The position numbers and the translations under genes were made by a program. From Microbacterium luteolum (GTDB lineage: Bacteria > Actinomycetota > Actinomycetes > Actinomycetales > Microbacteriaceae): DNA of 64,000 nt. Shown here one piece after another: positions 55,945 to 63,364 of the stretch (position 1 is the first letter of the stretch; each line of letters opens with the position of its first letter). The notes beneath the pieces were generated by a model, which saw only the letters and a program-made list of their open reading frames with translations, did no database searches and was not told where the DNA came from. The stretch is from contig NZ_BAAAUN010000001.1 in the NCBI RefSeq assembly GCF_039533965.1, positions 2,578,950 through 2,642,949 of the forward strand. The letters run 5' to 3'.

Positions 55945-56586
55945 GTGACGACGAACACGGATAGTGGTGAGCTCGAAGCCGAACCCGAGATCGCCGCTGA
56001 GCTCTTCGGTGATCGTATCGATGCGGCTCGATCCTTCACCGAGGCGCTGGCCCGGGAGGGGGAGGAGCGCGGCCTCATCGGTCCGCTCGAGCTTCCACGC
56101 CTGTGGACCCGGCACATTCTCAACAGCGTGGTCGCTGCGCCACTCTTCCACGGGTCCGTCGCGGACATCGGTTCCGGTGCCGGCCTGCCGGGTCTGGTAC
56201 TGGCGATCGCACGGCCTGACGTGCAGTGGACGCTGATCGAGCCCATGGAGCGACGGATCACCTGGCTCAACGAGCAGGTCTCCACTCTCGGGCTCGACAA
56301 TGTCGATGTCGTGCGTGCCCGGGCGGAGGACGTGCGCCCCGCCGAGGGCTTCGACGTCGTCACGGCGCGAGCGGTTAGTGCACTCCGCACGCTCATCCCT
56401 CTGACGGCACCCCTCGTGCGGGACGGGGGAGAGCTCACGCTCCTCAAGGGTATGAACGTCGGCAATGAGATCGACGCTGCTCAGAAGCAGATCAAGAAGT
56501 TCCGGCTGTCCGACGTACGCGTCGAGGTGCTGGGCGAGGGCGTGCTCCTCGAGACCACGCGAGTCGTGCGGGCCGTCGTTCGCTGA
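55945..56586 (+). CDS. rsmG: 16S rRNA m7G527 methyltransferase RsmG
   Basis: 213 residues from a GTG start at 55945. SAM-binding motif VADIGSGAGLPGLVLAIA, then IEPMERRITWLNEQV and VTARAVSALRTLI, all typical of RsmG/GidB. It methylates G527 of 16S rRNA; loss gives low-level streptomycin resistance. Located in the conserved jag-rsmG-parA order with parS sites on both sides. Confidence 0.96.
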   Translation: MTTNTDSGELEAEPEIAAELFGDRIDAARSFTEALAREGEERGLIGPLELPRLWTRHILNSVVAAPLFHGSVADIGSGAGLPGLVLAIARPDVQWTLIEPMERRITWLNEQVSTLGLDNVDVVRARAEDVRPAEGFDVVTARAVSALRTLIPLTAPLVRDGGELTLLKGMNVGNEIDAAQKQIKKFRLSDVRVEVLGEGVLLETTRVVRAVVR

Positions 56587-56596
56587 TTCGGGGGGA

Positions 56597-56612
56597 TGTT
56601 TCACGTGAAACA
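56597..56612. promoter_or_regulatory. parS: parS site 2
   Basis: Perfect TGTTTCACGTGAAACA ten bases after the rsmG stop. Confidence 0.92.
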
Positions 56613-56650
56613 TCGCTCAGCTGTCTTTCGATAGTTCCTCGTGGGCGTGA

Positions 56651-56736
56651 GCGGGATCACTCCCTTCGTTCGCAGAGCGGGCACCCTCCCCGCAAGCGGG
56701 GACCCCTCCCGATGCTCACGCCGGGAGTGATCCCGC
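56651..56736 (-). repeat. Covarying hairpin element, copy C
   Basis: Arms GCGGGATCACTCCC (56651-56664) and GGGAGTGATCCCGC (56723-56736) match over 14 bases around a 58-base core. The core differs from copies A and B at a few positions, including a changed inner hairpin (CCCCGC-AA-GCGGGG). Between rsmG and the VOC gene. Confidence 0.88.
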
Positions 56737-56831
56737 ACTCGCGGACCAGCGTGCATGCAGTGCTTGAGTGCGAGGTCGGTCTTGATGGCTGGGGCTGGCG
56801 TCGCCACGGGTTCTGTTGTCCTATTAGAAGC

Positions 56832-57194
56832 ATGCGTGTGGAACGAGTGGTGCCGATCCTGACCGTGACGGATGTCGCAAGTGCCGTGGAGACGCATCGG
56901 CGCGTGCTGGGGATGTCGGTGGTCATGGACCATGGATGGATCGTGACCCTCGCGGATGAGGCCGGGCGACAGCTGAGCGTCATGACTCGTGACGCGTCCG
57001 CTGCGGTGAACCCGGATGTCTCGGTCTTCGTGGATGACGTAGGGGAGGCACTGCGCCAGGCCATCGCCGCCGGTGCGGAGATCGTGCATCCGCTGACGGA
57101 CGAACCCTGGGGAGTCACCCGCTTCTTCTACAGGGACGCCGGTGGGAGCGTCATCAACGTCGGCACGCACGCGGAGCCCTCTGCTCCGCAGTAG
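56832..57194 (+). CDS. Glyoxalase/bleomycin-resistance (VOC) protein
   Basis: 120 residues, a single VOC domain: MRVERVVPILTVTDVASAVE, DHGWIVTLADEAGRQLSVM, VSVFVDDVGEALRQAIAAGA and GVTRFFYRDAGGSVINVGTHA. Metal and substrate sites are on this fold; the activity is unknown. Its insertion between rsmG and parA is atypical for actinobacteria. The first 120 bases upstream carry element copy C. Confidence 0.85.
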   Translation: MRVERVVPILTVTDVASAVETHRRVLGMSVVMDHGWIVTLADEAGRQLSVMTRDASAAVNPDVSVFVDDVGEALRQAIAAGAEIVHPLTDEPWGVTRFFYRDAGGSVINVGTHAEPSAPQ

Positions 57195-57270
57195 GGTGCC
57201 CTCGCGGTTTCGCCGCGCCTGCATCTGTGTGACGGAGGCGCACACGAGGAGACCAGCCGCCCGTGCTCGA

Positions 57271-57286
57271 TGTTTCACGTGAAACA
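57271..57286. promoter_or_regulatory. parS: parS site 3
   Basis: Perfect TGTTTCACGTGAAACA in the gene-poor region upstream of parA. Confidence 0.92.
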
Positions 57287-57494
57287 TCGAATTGCGAGCA
57301 GGTCAGGGGTCTCGCGTACCAAGCCGCGCCCGCCATGGACTCGAGGATCGGCGGTACAGGGGACTCTCGACGTGCCGGAAAAACGTCCCTCCCTGAACGC
57401 TGGGTGCGCTCGTGCATGGATGCGGTTCTGATGCGCGCCCGTACGGGAACCATGTGACTGTGGAGGGTACGTCTGGCACCCGCTCCATATCTAG

Positions 57495-57510
57495 CGTTTC
57501 ACGTGAAACA
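57495..57510. promoter_or_regulatory. parS: parS site 4 (one-base variant)
   Basis: CGTTTCACGTGAAACA, identical to parS except for C at the first position. Confidence 0.85.
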
Positions 57511-57798
57511 TCTCCAGTACTCACCTTTCCTGACGCGCAGGAGAGTGGGTACGGATGTCTGCAGTCCTGCGCGAGGGAATGAACCGCGTGATCGCGGGAC
57601 CGAGCGCTCGATGGGTGTGTGAAAGAGGAGGGGCTTCCGAACCGGGGAATTCTGATGGGGGACCGGCGAGCATTCCGCGACCTTCCGCTCGCGGATGGGC
57701 AAGATCTGCACGGGGGTACCTCGACTACGTGACTCACTGACGTGAGGCGACTGAGGAGTCCCGCGCGAGGACCGGGCGACGATGAGCCGCGAGCACTC

Positions 57799-57814
57799 CG
57801 TTTCACGTGAAACA
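57799..57814. promoter_or_regulatory. parS: parS site 5 (one-base variant)
   Basis: CGTTTCACGTGAAACA, same C variant as site 4. Confidence 0.85.
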
Positions 57815-58185
57815 TGTCCCGGAGTCGCTCCGGCGTGCGCTCGCGTGATTCCTCGGGTGGAGGTGGCCTACCCCTCCAAGCCTCAGGAGTCGCTTCACAG
57901 GAGGATGATCAGCGACCGTAGGATGTGGAGGTCGCGAGAGGTGACCGTCGAGAGACGACTGGGCTCGCCGGTGATATCCACCAAGGCGACGCTCTTCAAG
58001 TGCAGCCTTCATGGAACCGTGATGGTGGTGGGCCGCTGGGACGGGTAGGCCATGCGAGCACGCTCATGGTCACGTCAAGCACAACCTCCGTCATGGGTTG
58101 CGAGCCGCAGCTCGAGGAGCGCGTGACAGTGCAGGTGGGGGAGGGCCACGGCTGACAGCACGACGCCGAGGCTTCGCGAACACCC

Positions 58186-58201
58186 CGTTTCACGTGAAAC
58201 A
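58186..58201. promoter_or_regulatory. parS: parS site 6 (one-base variant)
   Basis: CGTTTCACGTGAAACA, same C variant as sites 4 and 5. Confidence 0.85.
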
Positions 58202-58444
58202 TGTGTCGGTTTCCGCCTGCTGCGCTTCGAATCGAGGCGTGAATGCGCCGATCGCCGACACGGACATCCGCGGTTCCCCGCGTGGGACAGACGTCGGCGC
58301 CACGAATGTCGGGGGACCGACCCCTGCACCCCGAGGGCACCGCGGGAAAGCGCTCAGGGCGTCACCCGACGAGCCTCGGAGACCGCCGGTAAGTCCAAGG
58401 TCGTCTCCTGCGATTAGAGTGGTACGCGGCCCCGAAAGGAGTGG

Positions 58445-59371
58445 ATGTTTCACGTGAAACAATCCGAGAAGGCATCATCGAACGAATCGTTCGGGATGGA
58501 CACGCCGCTCGCGCGGGAACTCGCCGACCTCTCCGCTCGGCGCCGTGCGCTTGAAGCCGCGAAGGTCGAGTTCACCGGGGAGACCCGCGTTCTGACGGTG
58601 TCGAACCAGAAGGGCGGAGTGGGCAAGACGACCACGGCCGTCAACGTCGCATCCGCGCTCGCCGGCCTGGGTGCCAAGGTGCTGGTCATCGACCTCGATC
58701 CGCAGGGCAATGCGTCCACGGCTCTCGGAGTCCCGCACAGCGCGGAGGTTCCCAGCATCTATGACGTGCTCATCGAGGAGTTCCCGCTCGCGGACATCGT
58801 GCAGCAGAGCCCGGAGGATCCCAACCTCTTCTGTGCTCCGAGCACGATCCACCTCGCCGGCGCGGAGATCGAGCTCGTCGCCCAGGTCGCGAGGGAGCAT
58901 CGTCTGCGTCGTGCCCTCGAGGACTACCTCGTCGACAGCCCGATGGACTTCGTCATCATCGACTGCCCTCCGTCGCTGGGGCTGCTGACGATCAACGCCT
59001 TCACGGCGGCATCCGAGGTTTTCATCCCGATCCAGTGCGAGTACTACGCGCTGGAGGGTCTGAGTCAGCTGCTCGGCAGCATCCAGATGATCCAGAAGCA
59101 CCTGAATCCCTCGCTGCACCTCTCGACCATCCTCCTGACGATGTTCGATGGGCGAACCCGCCTGGCCCAGCAGGTGGCGGATGAGGTGCGCACCCACTTC
59201 CCGACGCAGGTGCTGGAGACCGTCATTCCGCGCTCGGTGCGGGTGTCGGAGGCGCCGAGCTTCGGCCAGACGGTGATCGCCTACGATGGGCAGTCCGCCG
59301 GAGCGATCGCGTATCGCGAGGCCGCTGTCGAGATCGCGTCGCGCACAGCGACGCAGAGCAAGGAGAAATGA
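58445..59371 (+). CDS. parA: ParA/Soj chromosome-partitioning ATPase
   Basis: 308 residues starting MFHVKQSEKASSNESFGMDT. The deviant Walker A is KGGVGKTTTAVNVA (about 58-71), with DLDPQGNAST and IIDCPPSLGLLTINA as Walker A' and B. It forms a DNA-bound gradient and moves ParB-parS complexes. The ATG at 58445 lies one base before parS site 7, so the palindrome encodes residues 1-6; AAAGGAG precedes it at 58436. Cotranscribed with parB (four-base overlap). Confidence 0.97.
   Translation: MFHVKQSEKASSNESFGMDTPLARELADLSARRRALEAAKVEFTGETRVLTVSNQKGGVGKTTTAVNVASALAGLGAKVLVIDLDPQGNASTALGVPHSAEVPSIYDVLIEEFPLADIVQQSPEDPNLFCAPSTIHLAGAEIELVAQVAREHRLRRALEDYLVDSPMDFVIIDCPPSLGLLTINAFTAASEVFIPIQCEYYALEGLSQLLGSIQMIQKHLNPSLHLSTILLTMFDGRTRLAQQVADEVRTHFPTQVLETVIPRSVRVSEAPSFGQTVIAYDGQSAGAIAYREAAVEIASRTATQSKEK
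58446..58461. promoter_or_regulatory. parS: parS site 7, within the parA start
   Basis: Perfect TGTTTCACGTGAAACA overlapping the parA start codon and the first codons (MFHVKQ). Confidence 0.92.
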
Positions 59372-60339
59372 TGGCGAAGCGCACTGGACTGGGCCGGGGC
59401 ATCGGCGCCCTGATTCCGACGGCCGATCAGGCGGAGCGTCCTGTCGACGTGTTCTTCCCGGGCGCGAACCTCCGTCCGAGCGATGACCAGGTCAGCACGG
59501 TCGCGCGTGAGCAGGAGGAGCTCGCAGCCGTTCCCGGCATCCATCTCGTGCAGGTCGATCCGAACAAGATCGTGCCGAACCCTCGGCAGCCGCGCACGCA
59601 CTTCAACCCCGAGGACCTCGCGGAGCTGGTGCACAGCGTTCGCGAGTTCGGTGTGCTGCAGCCCGTCGTCGTGCGGAAGAACTCCGACGGCGAGTACGAG
59701 CTCATCATGGGGGAGCGGCGAACCCGCGCTGCTCGTGAGGCGGGGCTCGACACGATCCCCGTGATCGTCCGCGAGACCGCGGACGAGGACCTTCTCCGCG
59801 ACGCGCTCCTCGAGAACCTGCACCGCTCCGAGCTCAACCCTCTGGAAGAGGCATCCGCCTACCAGCAGCTCCTCGAGGACTTCGGCATCACGCAGGAGGA
59901 GCTCGCGACGCGCATCGGGCGGTCGCGGCCGCAGATCAGCAACACGATCCGCCTCCTCAAGCTCCCGGTCCCGGTGCAGCAGCGGGTCGCGGCCGGCGTG
60001 CTCACCGCCGGTCACGCCCGCGCGATCCTCAGCCTGGAGACCCCCGAGGCGATGCAGCGGCTGGCTGACAAGGTCGTGAACGAGGATCTCTCCGTGCGTG
60101 CCACGGAAGAGGTCGCGAAGTCGCAGCCGGCCGACGCGGGGAAGACCCCGAAGCCGACTCCCGGGGCGCGACGCGCCTACCTCGACGAGGTCGCCGGCAA
60201 GCTCGGGGACCGCCTGAACACGCGCGTGAAGATCGCACTGGGTGCCCGTAAAGGCCAGGTCACGATCGATTTCGCGTCGATCCAGGATCTGAACCGGATT
60301 CTCGAGGAGCTCGGCGAAAAGGGATACGGCCGCAGCTGA
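59368..60339 (+). CDS. parB: ParB/Spo0J centromere-binding CTPase
   Basis: 323 residues. N-terminal ParB/CTPase domain with the GERRTRAAREAG box and IRENLHRSELNPLEEA-like helix, a HTH around TQEELATRIGRSRPQISNTI, and a C-terminal dimerisation domain (RGKAYLDEVAGKLGDRLN-like). It loads at the parS sites nearby and spreads. The stop is 62 bases before the sugar transporter. Confidence 0.97.
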   Translation: MMAKRTGLGRGIGALIPTADQAERPVDVFFPGANLRPSDDQVSTVAREQEELAAVPGIHLVQVDPNKIVPNPRQPRTHFNPEDLAELVHSVREFGVLQPVVVRKNSDGEYELIMGERRTRAAREAGLDTIPVIVRETADEDLLRDALLENLHRSELNPLEEASAYQQLLEDFGITQEELATRIGRSRPQISNTIRLLKLPVPVQQRVAAGVLTAGHARAILSLETPEAMQRLADKVVNEDLSVRATEEVAKSQPADAGKTPKPTPGARRAYLDEVAGKLGDRLNTRVKIALGARKGQVTIDFASIQDLNRILEELGEKGYGRS

Positions 60340-60365
60340 CCCACCCCCAGCGGCAGATGCAGGCC

Positions 60366-60371
60366 TAGACT
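60366..60371 (+). promoter_or_regulatory. -10 element of the sugar-transporter promoter
   Basis: TAGACT about 30 bases before the ATG at 60401, with GAGGAGGGG between; this is a short-leader promoter, which decides the start against the upstream ATGs at 60380 and 60383. Confidence 0.5.
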
Positions 60372-60400
60372 CGCGTCAGATGATGTCGAGGAGGGGCACA

Positions 60401-61849
60401 ATGTCGCGCACACAACCCGGATCAGCCGTTCGAGGCCGCGTCATCGCGGTCAGCATCGCCGCCGCTCTCGGCGGCTTCCTGTTCGGTTTCGACACCGCCG
60501 TGATCAACGGTGCGGTCGACGCTCTGGCCGGCAGTCAGTCGGGCTTCGACCTCAACGTCGGGCTCAAGGGATTCGCCGTGTCGTCGGCGCTGATCGGCTG
60601 TGCTGTCGGAGCCTGGTTCGCCGGCCCGCTCGCCAACCGTTTCGGGCGCATCCCGGTGATGGTCGTGGCTGCGGTCCTCTTCCTGCTCTCATCCCTCGGC
60701 TCCGGCTTCGCGTTCGGAGTCATCGATCTCATCTTCTGGCGCGTCATCGGCGGCCTCGGCGTCGGCGCGGCATCCGTCATCGCTCCGGCCTACATCGCCG
60801 AGGTCTCCCCGGCGCACATCCGCGGACGCCTGGGATCGCTCCAGCAGTTGGCCATCGTCACCGGTATCTTCATCGCGCTGCTCTCCGACGCCATGCTCGC
60901 CAACGTCGCCGGGGGAGCGGCAGAGCCGCTCTGGGGACTGGATGCCTGGCGCTGGATGTTCATCGCCGGCGCCGTCCCCTCGATCGTCTACGGCGTCATG
61001 TCGATGAGGCTTCCCGAGTCTCCGCGCTACCTCGTCGCGAAGGGCGAGATCGAGAAGGCGTCCGAGGTGCTGACGACGGTCACGGGAGCCGTTGACGTCA
61101 AGGCGAAGATCGCCGAGATCACCGGCACCCTCAACACCGAGCGCTCCGAGTCGTTGAGGGATCTGCGCGGCAACCGCCTCGGGCTGAAGCCGATCGTGTG
61201 GGTCGGCATCCTGCTGTCGGTGTTCCAGCAGTTCGTGGGCATCAACGTGATCTTCTACTACTCCACGACTTTGTGGCAGTCGGTCGGGTTCGGGGAGTCG
61301 GAAGCCCTGTTGATCACGGTCATCACCTCGGTGACGAACATCGTGGTCACGATCATCGCGATCCTGCTCGTCGACCGCGTCGGTCGGCGCATCATGCTCC
61401 TGGTGGGCTCGGTCGGCATGACCCTGACGCTCGGGCTGATGGCACTCGCGTTCTCGTTCGGCACGTTGGATGCCCAGGGGGCGGTCACGCTGCCCGATCC
61501 GTGGTCGACGGTCGCACTGATCTGCGCGAACGGCTTCGTGGTGTTCTTCGGCGCCACCTGGGGCCCGCTGGTGTGGGTGCTGCTGGGGGAGATGTTCCCC
61601 AACTCGATCCGTGCCGGCGCCCTCGCCGTCGCCGCGGCAGCGCAGTGGGTCGCGAACTTCTTCATCTCGACGACGTTCCCGGCGTTCTCGGCGATCGGTC
61701 TCCCGTTCGCCTACGGGTTTTACGCGTTCTTCGCCCTGCTGTCGTTCTTCTTCGTGTACTTCAAGGTCGCGGAGACCAAGGGCAAAGAGCTCGAGGACAT
61801 GCGCGAAGACACGAAGGTCGAGCGCCGGCGACGCCCGAGTCGGACGTAG
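60401..61849 (+). CDS. Sugar-porter family MFS transporter
   Basis: 482 residues from ATG 60401, preceded by GAGGAGGGG; 60380 is a weaker alternative. Twelve membrane helices with the sugar-transporter signatures GFDTAVINGAVDAL, GRIPVMVVAA, RVIGGLGVGAASVIAPAYIAEVSP, PESPRYLVAKG and the loop motif GRRIMLLVGSVG. It is the bacterial glucose/xylose/myo-inositol type of proton-coupled porter; the sugar is unknown. Confidence 0.94.
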   Translation: MSRTQPGSAVRGRVIAVSIAAALGGFLFGFDTAVINGAVDALAGSQSGFDLNVGLKGFAVSSALIGCAVGAWFAGPLANRFGRIPVMVVAAVLFLLSSLGSGFAFGVIDLIFWRVIGGLGVGAASVIAPAYIAEVSPAHIRGRLGSLQQLAIVTGIFIALLSDAMLANVAGGAAEPLWGLDAWRWMFIAGAVPSIVYGVMSMRLPESPRYLVAKGEIEKASEVLTTVTGAVDVKAKIAEITGTLNTERSESLRDLRGNRLGLKPIVWVGILLSVFQQFVGINVIFYYSTTLWQSVGFGESEALLITVITSVTNIVVTIIAILLVDRVGRRIMLLVGSVGMTLTLGLMALAFSFGTLDAQGAVTLPDPWSTVALICANGFVVFFGATWGPLVWVLLGEMFPNSIRAGALAVAAAAQWVANFFISTTFPAFSAIGLPFAYGFYAFFALLSFFFVYFKVAETKGKELEDMREDTKVERRRRPSRT

Positions 61850-61852
61850 GCT
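61847..61852 (+). promoter_or_regulatory. -10 of leaderless promoter for the 111-residue protein
   Basis: TAGGCT, six bases, then ATG 61859. No ribosome site; it overlaps the end of the transporter gene. Confidence 0.5.
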
Positions 61853-61858
61853 GGAAGC

Positions 61859-62194
61859 ATGTCCGAGTCCGTCCAGCGCCGCGCCAGCCTCGAAGTGCTG
61901 CGTGCGGAGGCGGCGGACGAGCTCGCGGTTCTCATCCAGGAACGGCTCCTCGGCGGCGAGGACCCGTGGGACTTCATGGAGGAGCTCCCGAGCGTCGACG
62001 AGCTCGTCGTCTACCTTCTGCGGGCCGACAACATCACCGCGAACGACGGGGTGCGCCCCAATGCGGCGCGCCACTACCGCGTGCTCCGGCAGATCGCCCT
62101 GGAGTACCCGGAACTGACCCCGGCGGTCTGGGGGCTTCTCGACGAGAAGCAGCGTCACCGCCGGTGGGACCCGACGGTCGCCGACGCCTCGTAG
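61859..62194 (+). CDS. Conserved small protein of unknown function
   Basis: 111 residues, MSESVQRRASLEVLRAEAAD. Helical and acidic, with EDPWDFMEELPSVDELVVYLLRADN and HYRVLRQIALEYPELTPAVW. No membrane segment or signal. I do not recognise a named family; coding bias and a clean leaderless promoter support it as real. Confidence 0.72.
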   Translation: MSESVQRRASLEVLRAEAADELAVLIQERLLGGEDPWDFMEELPSVDELVVYLLRADNITANDGVRPNAARHYRVLRQIALEYPELTPAVWGLLDEKQRHRRWDPTVADAS

Positions 62195-62210
62195 CGTCGA
62201 CTCGTGGGTC

Positions 62211-62304
62211 GGGAGTCGTGACGCTCCCTTCGTTCGCAGAGCGGGCGCCCTCCCCGCTGCGCGGGTCCCCTCCCGATGCTCACTCCGGGAGCGCCCCGAC
62301 TCCC
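62211..62304 (-). repeat. Covarying hairpin element, copy D
   Basis: Arms GGGAGTCGTGACGCTCCC and GGGAGCGCCCCGACTCCC pair at 16 of 18 positions around a 58-base core; inner hairpin CCCGC-TGC-GCGGG. The arms share their outer part with copy B but differ inside. Between the 111-residue gene and a possible 50-residue one. Confidence 0.88.
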
Positions 62305-62400
62305 TCACGTTGCGGAAATGCAAGGCAGCGGGACTCTTTCTCATTGGGGTACGGCAGCGTCTCGCTGCGCTCGACGACTGCGCCCCGGGACCGGTCGTCG

Positions 62401-62553
62401 ATGGTGTTCGAGGTGGACGGCATCCGCACTCGCATCGCGCACTTCTTCACCGCGAGCGATTGGGACACCGTGAACCAGCGCATCCTGCGCGATTGGCTGC
62501 GGACTCACCCGGCGGATGCCGTTCCGTCCGTCCCCGTCTCCGACAAGAACTGA
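62401..62553 (+). CDS. Possible small protein
   Basis: 50 residues from ATG 62401: MVFEVDGIRTRIAHFFTASD, ending VPSVPVSDKN. The composition looks protein-like and the stop is natural, but there is no good ribosome site or -10, and upstream sequence is repeat-derived. It could be a decayed 3' fragment of a larger gene. Confidence 0.35.
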   Translation: MVFEVDGIRTRIAHFFTASDWDTVNQRILRDWLRTHPADAVPSVPVSDKN

Positions 62554-62601
62554 CCCGTCCCCGGCATCCGCTCTGCAACGAATTCGGACAACCCCACGTA
62601 C

Positions 62602-62700
62602 TTCGGATGTATCGTCCCAAAGCATCCGAAATTCGTGAAACCCCCCGAAATCGTGCCCCCGTATTCACACCCTCTGTGCCCCACAATCACACCCTCTGTG
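62602..62700. repeat. Hairpin and 14-bp direct repeat before the trx genes
   Basis: TTCGGATG/CATCCGAA hairpin at 62602-62630, and TCACACCCTCTGTG at 62665-62678 and 62687-62700 (22-bp period). Bases 62554-62745 hold no gene that I can support. Confidence 0.5.
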
Positions 62701-62745
62701 GCCCGCGCCCGCATCACTGCGCCCGTCCGCGCAGCGCAGGGCGTA

Positions 62746-62823
62746 GGGATGTTCCCCGAACGAGCATCGGGAGGGGCCCGCGCAGCGGGAGGGAACCCGC
62801 TCTGCGAGAGAGGGGAACATCCC
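62746..62823 (+). repeat. Covarying hairpin element, copy E
   Basis: Arms GGGATGTTCCCC (62746-62757) and GGGGAACATCCC (62812-62823) pair over all 12 bases around a 54-base core in the same orientation as copy A. Between the possible small ORF and trxA. Confidence 0.88.
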
Positions 62824-62848
62824 GGAGCCCGGGACCCCGACGTACTAA

Positions 62849-62880
62849 CGTTTCGTCTCGCTTCGCTCGCTCAACGACCG
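62849..62880 (+). repeat. Dispersed CGTTTCGTCTCGCTTCGCTC repeat
   Basis: CGTTTCGTCTCGCTTCGCTC then GCTCAACGACCG; the same repeat lies in the other orientation at 50021-50056. Both are next to copies of the covarying hairpin element. Confidence 0.65.
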
Positions 62881-62927
62881 GGGGCGTGTCGCTCAACGAC
62901 CGACGACCGACGACCCGGCACAGAAAA

Positions 62928-62955
62928 GGCCGCCACCTCCGAAGAGGTGACGGCC
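62928..62955 (-). terminator. trxA intrinsic terminator
   Basis: GGCCGCCACCTC pairs with GAGGTGACGGCC over a CGAA loop with one mismatch, followed on the minus strand by TTTT. It is 18 bases beyond the trxA stop. Confidence 0.8.
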
Positions 62956-62973
62956 CTGCTGGGTCTCAGAGGA

Positions 62974-63297
62974 TCAGCCGATGAATGCGGCGAGGTCCTT
63001 CTCGAGGGCGAACTTGGGCTTGGCGCCGATGATGGTCGTCTTGACCTCACCGCCGTCGAACACCTTCATCGCCGGGATCGACGTGATCTGGTACTTCATC
63101 GCGAGCTCGGGGTTCTCGTCGACGTTGAGCTTGAGGATGGTGATCTTGTCGGGGTTGTCGGCCTGGATCTCGTCCAGCACCGGGGCGACCATGCGACAGG
63201 GACCGCACCACTCGGCCCAGAAGTCCACCAGCACGGGACCGTCGGCCTGCAGAACGTCCTGTTCCCAGGTCGCCTGGCTCGTAGCCTTTGCACTCAT
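62974..63297 (-). CDS. trxA: Thioredoxin
   Basis: 107 residues with the active site WAEWCGPCRMVAPVL and the cis-Pro loop ITSIPAMKVFDGG. Cytoplasmic disulfide reductase, reduced by the adjacent TrxB. The trxB stop lies 67 bases upstream on the same strand, so they are probably one operon. Confidence 0.98.
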   Translation of the reverse strand: MSAKATSQATWEQDVLQADGPVLVDFWAEWCGPCRMVAPVLDEIQADNPDKITILKLNVDENPELAMKYQITSIPAMKVFDGGEVKTTIIGAKPKFALEKDLAAFIG

Positions 63298-63364
63298 CAG
63301 AGTTCTCCTTGATTCGAGGTTCGCCTGCTACAACAGCAAACGAGGTGAAAGTGTTCCCGCGTGC

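Larger units (their letters stand above)
57287..58444. other. Gene-poor parS-rich region upstream of parA
   Basis: About 1.2 kb with five of the window's seven parS sites (57271 to 58446) and no coding region I can support. Open frames here start inside parS sites and have no recognisable domain. It probably acts as the ParB loading centre near oriC. Confidence 0.7.

Noticed and set aside
56601..57287. Long minus-strand frame starting MFHVKHRARAA
   Set aside because: The start is the parS palindrome itself, read backwards, and the rest is opposite a VOC gene and element copy C. No domain.
57303..57815. 170-residue minus-strand frame in the parS region
   Set aside because: Starts inside parS site 5, low-complexity Ser/Arg composition and no recognisable domain; such frames arise at every parS.
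58190..58462. 90-residue minus-strand frame
   Set aside because: Begins and ends in parS palindromes; likely a by-product of the repeats rather than a gene.
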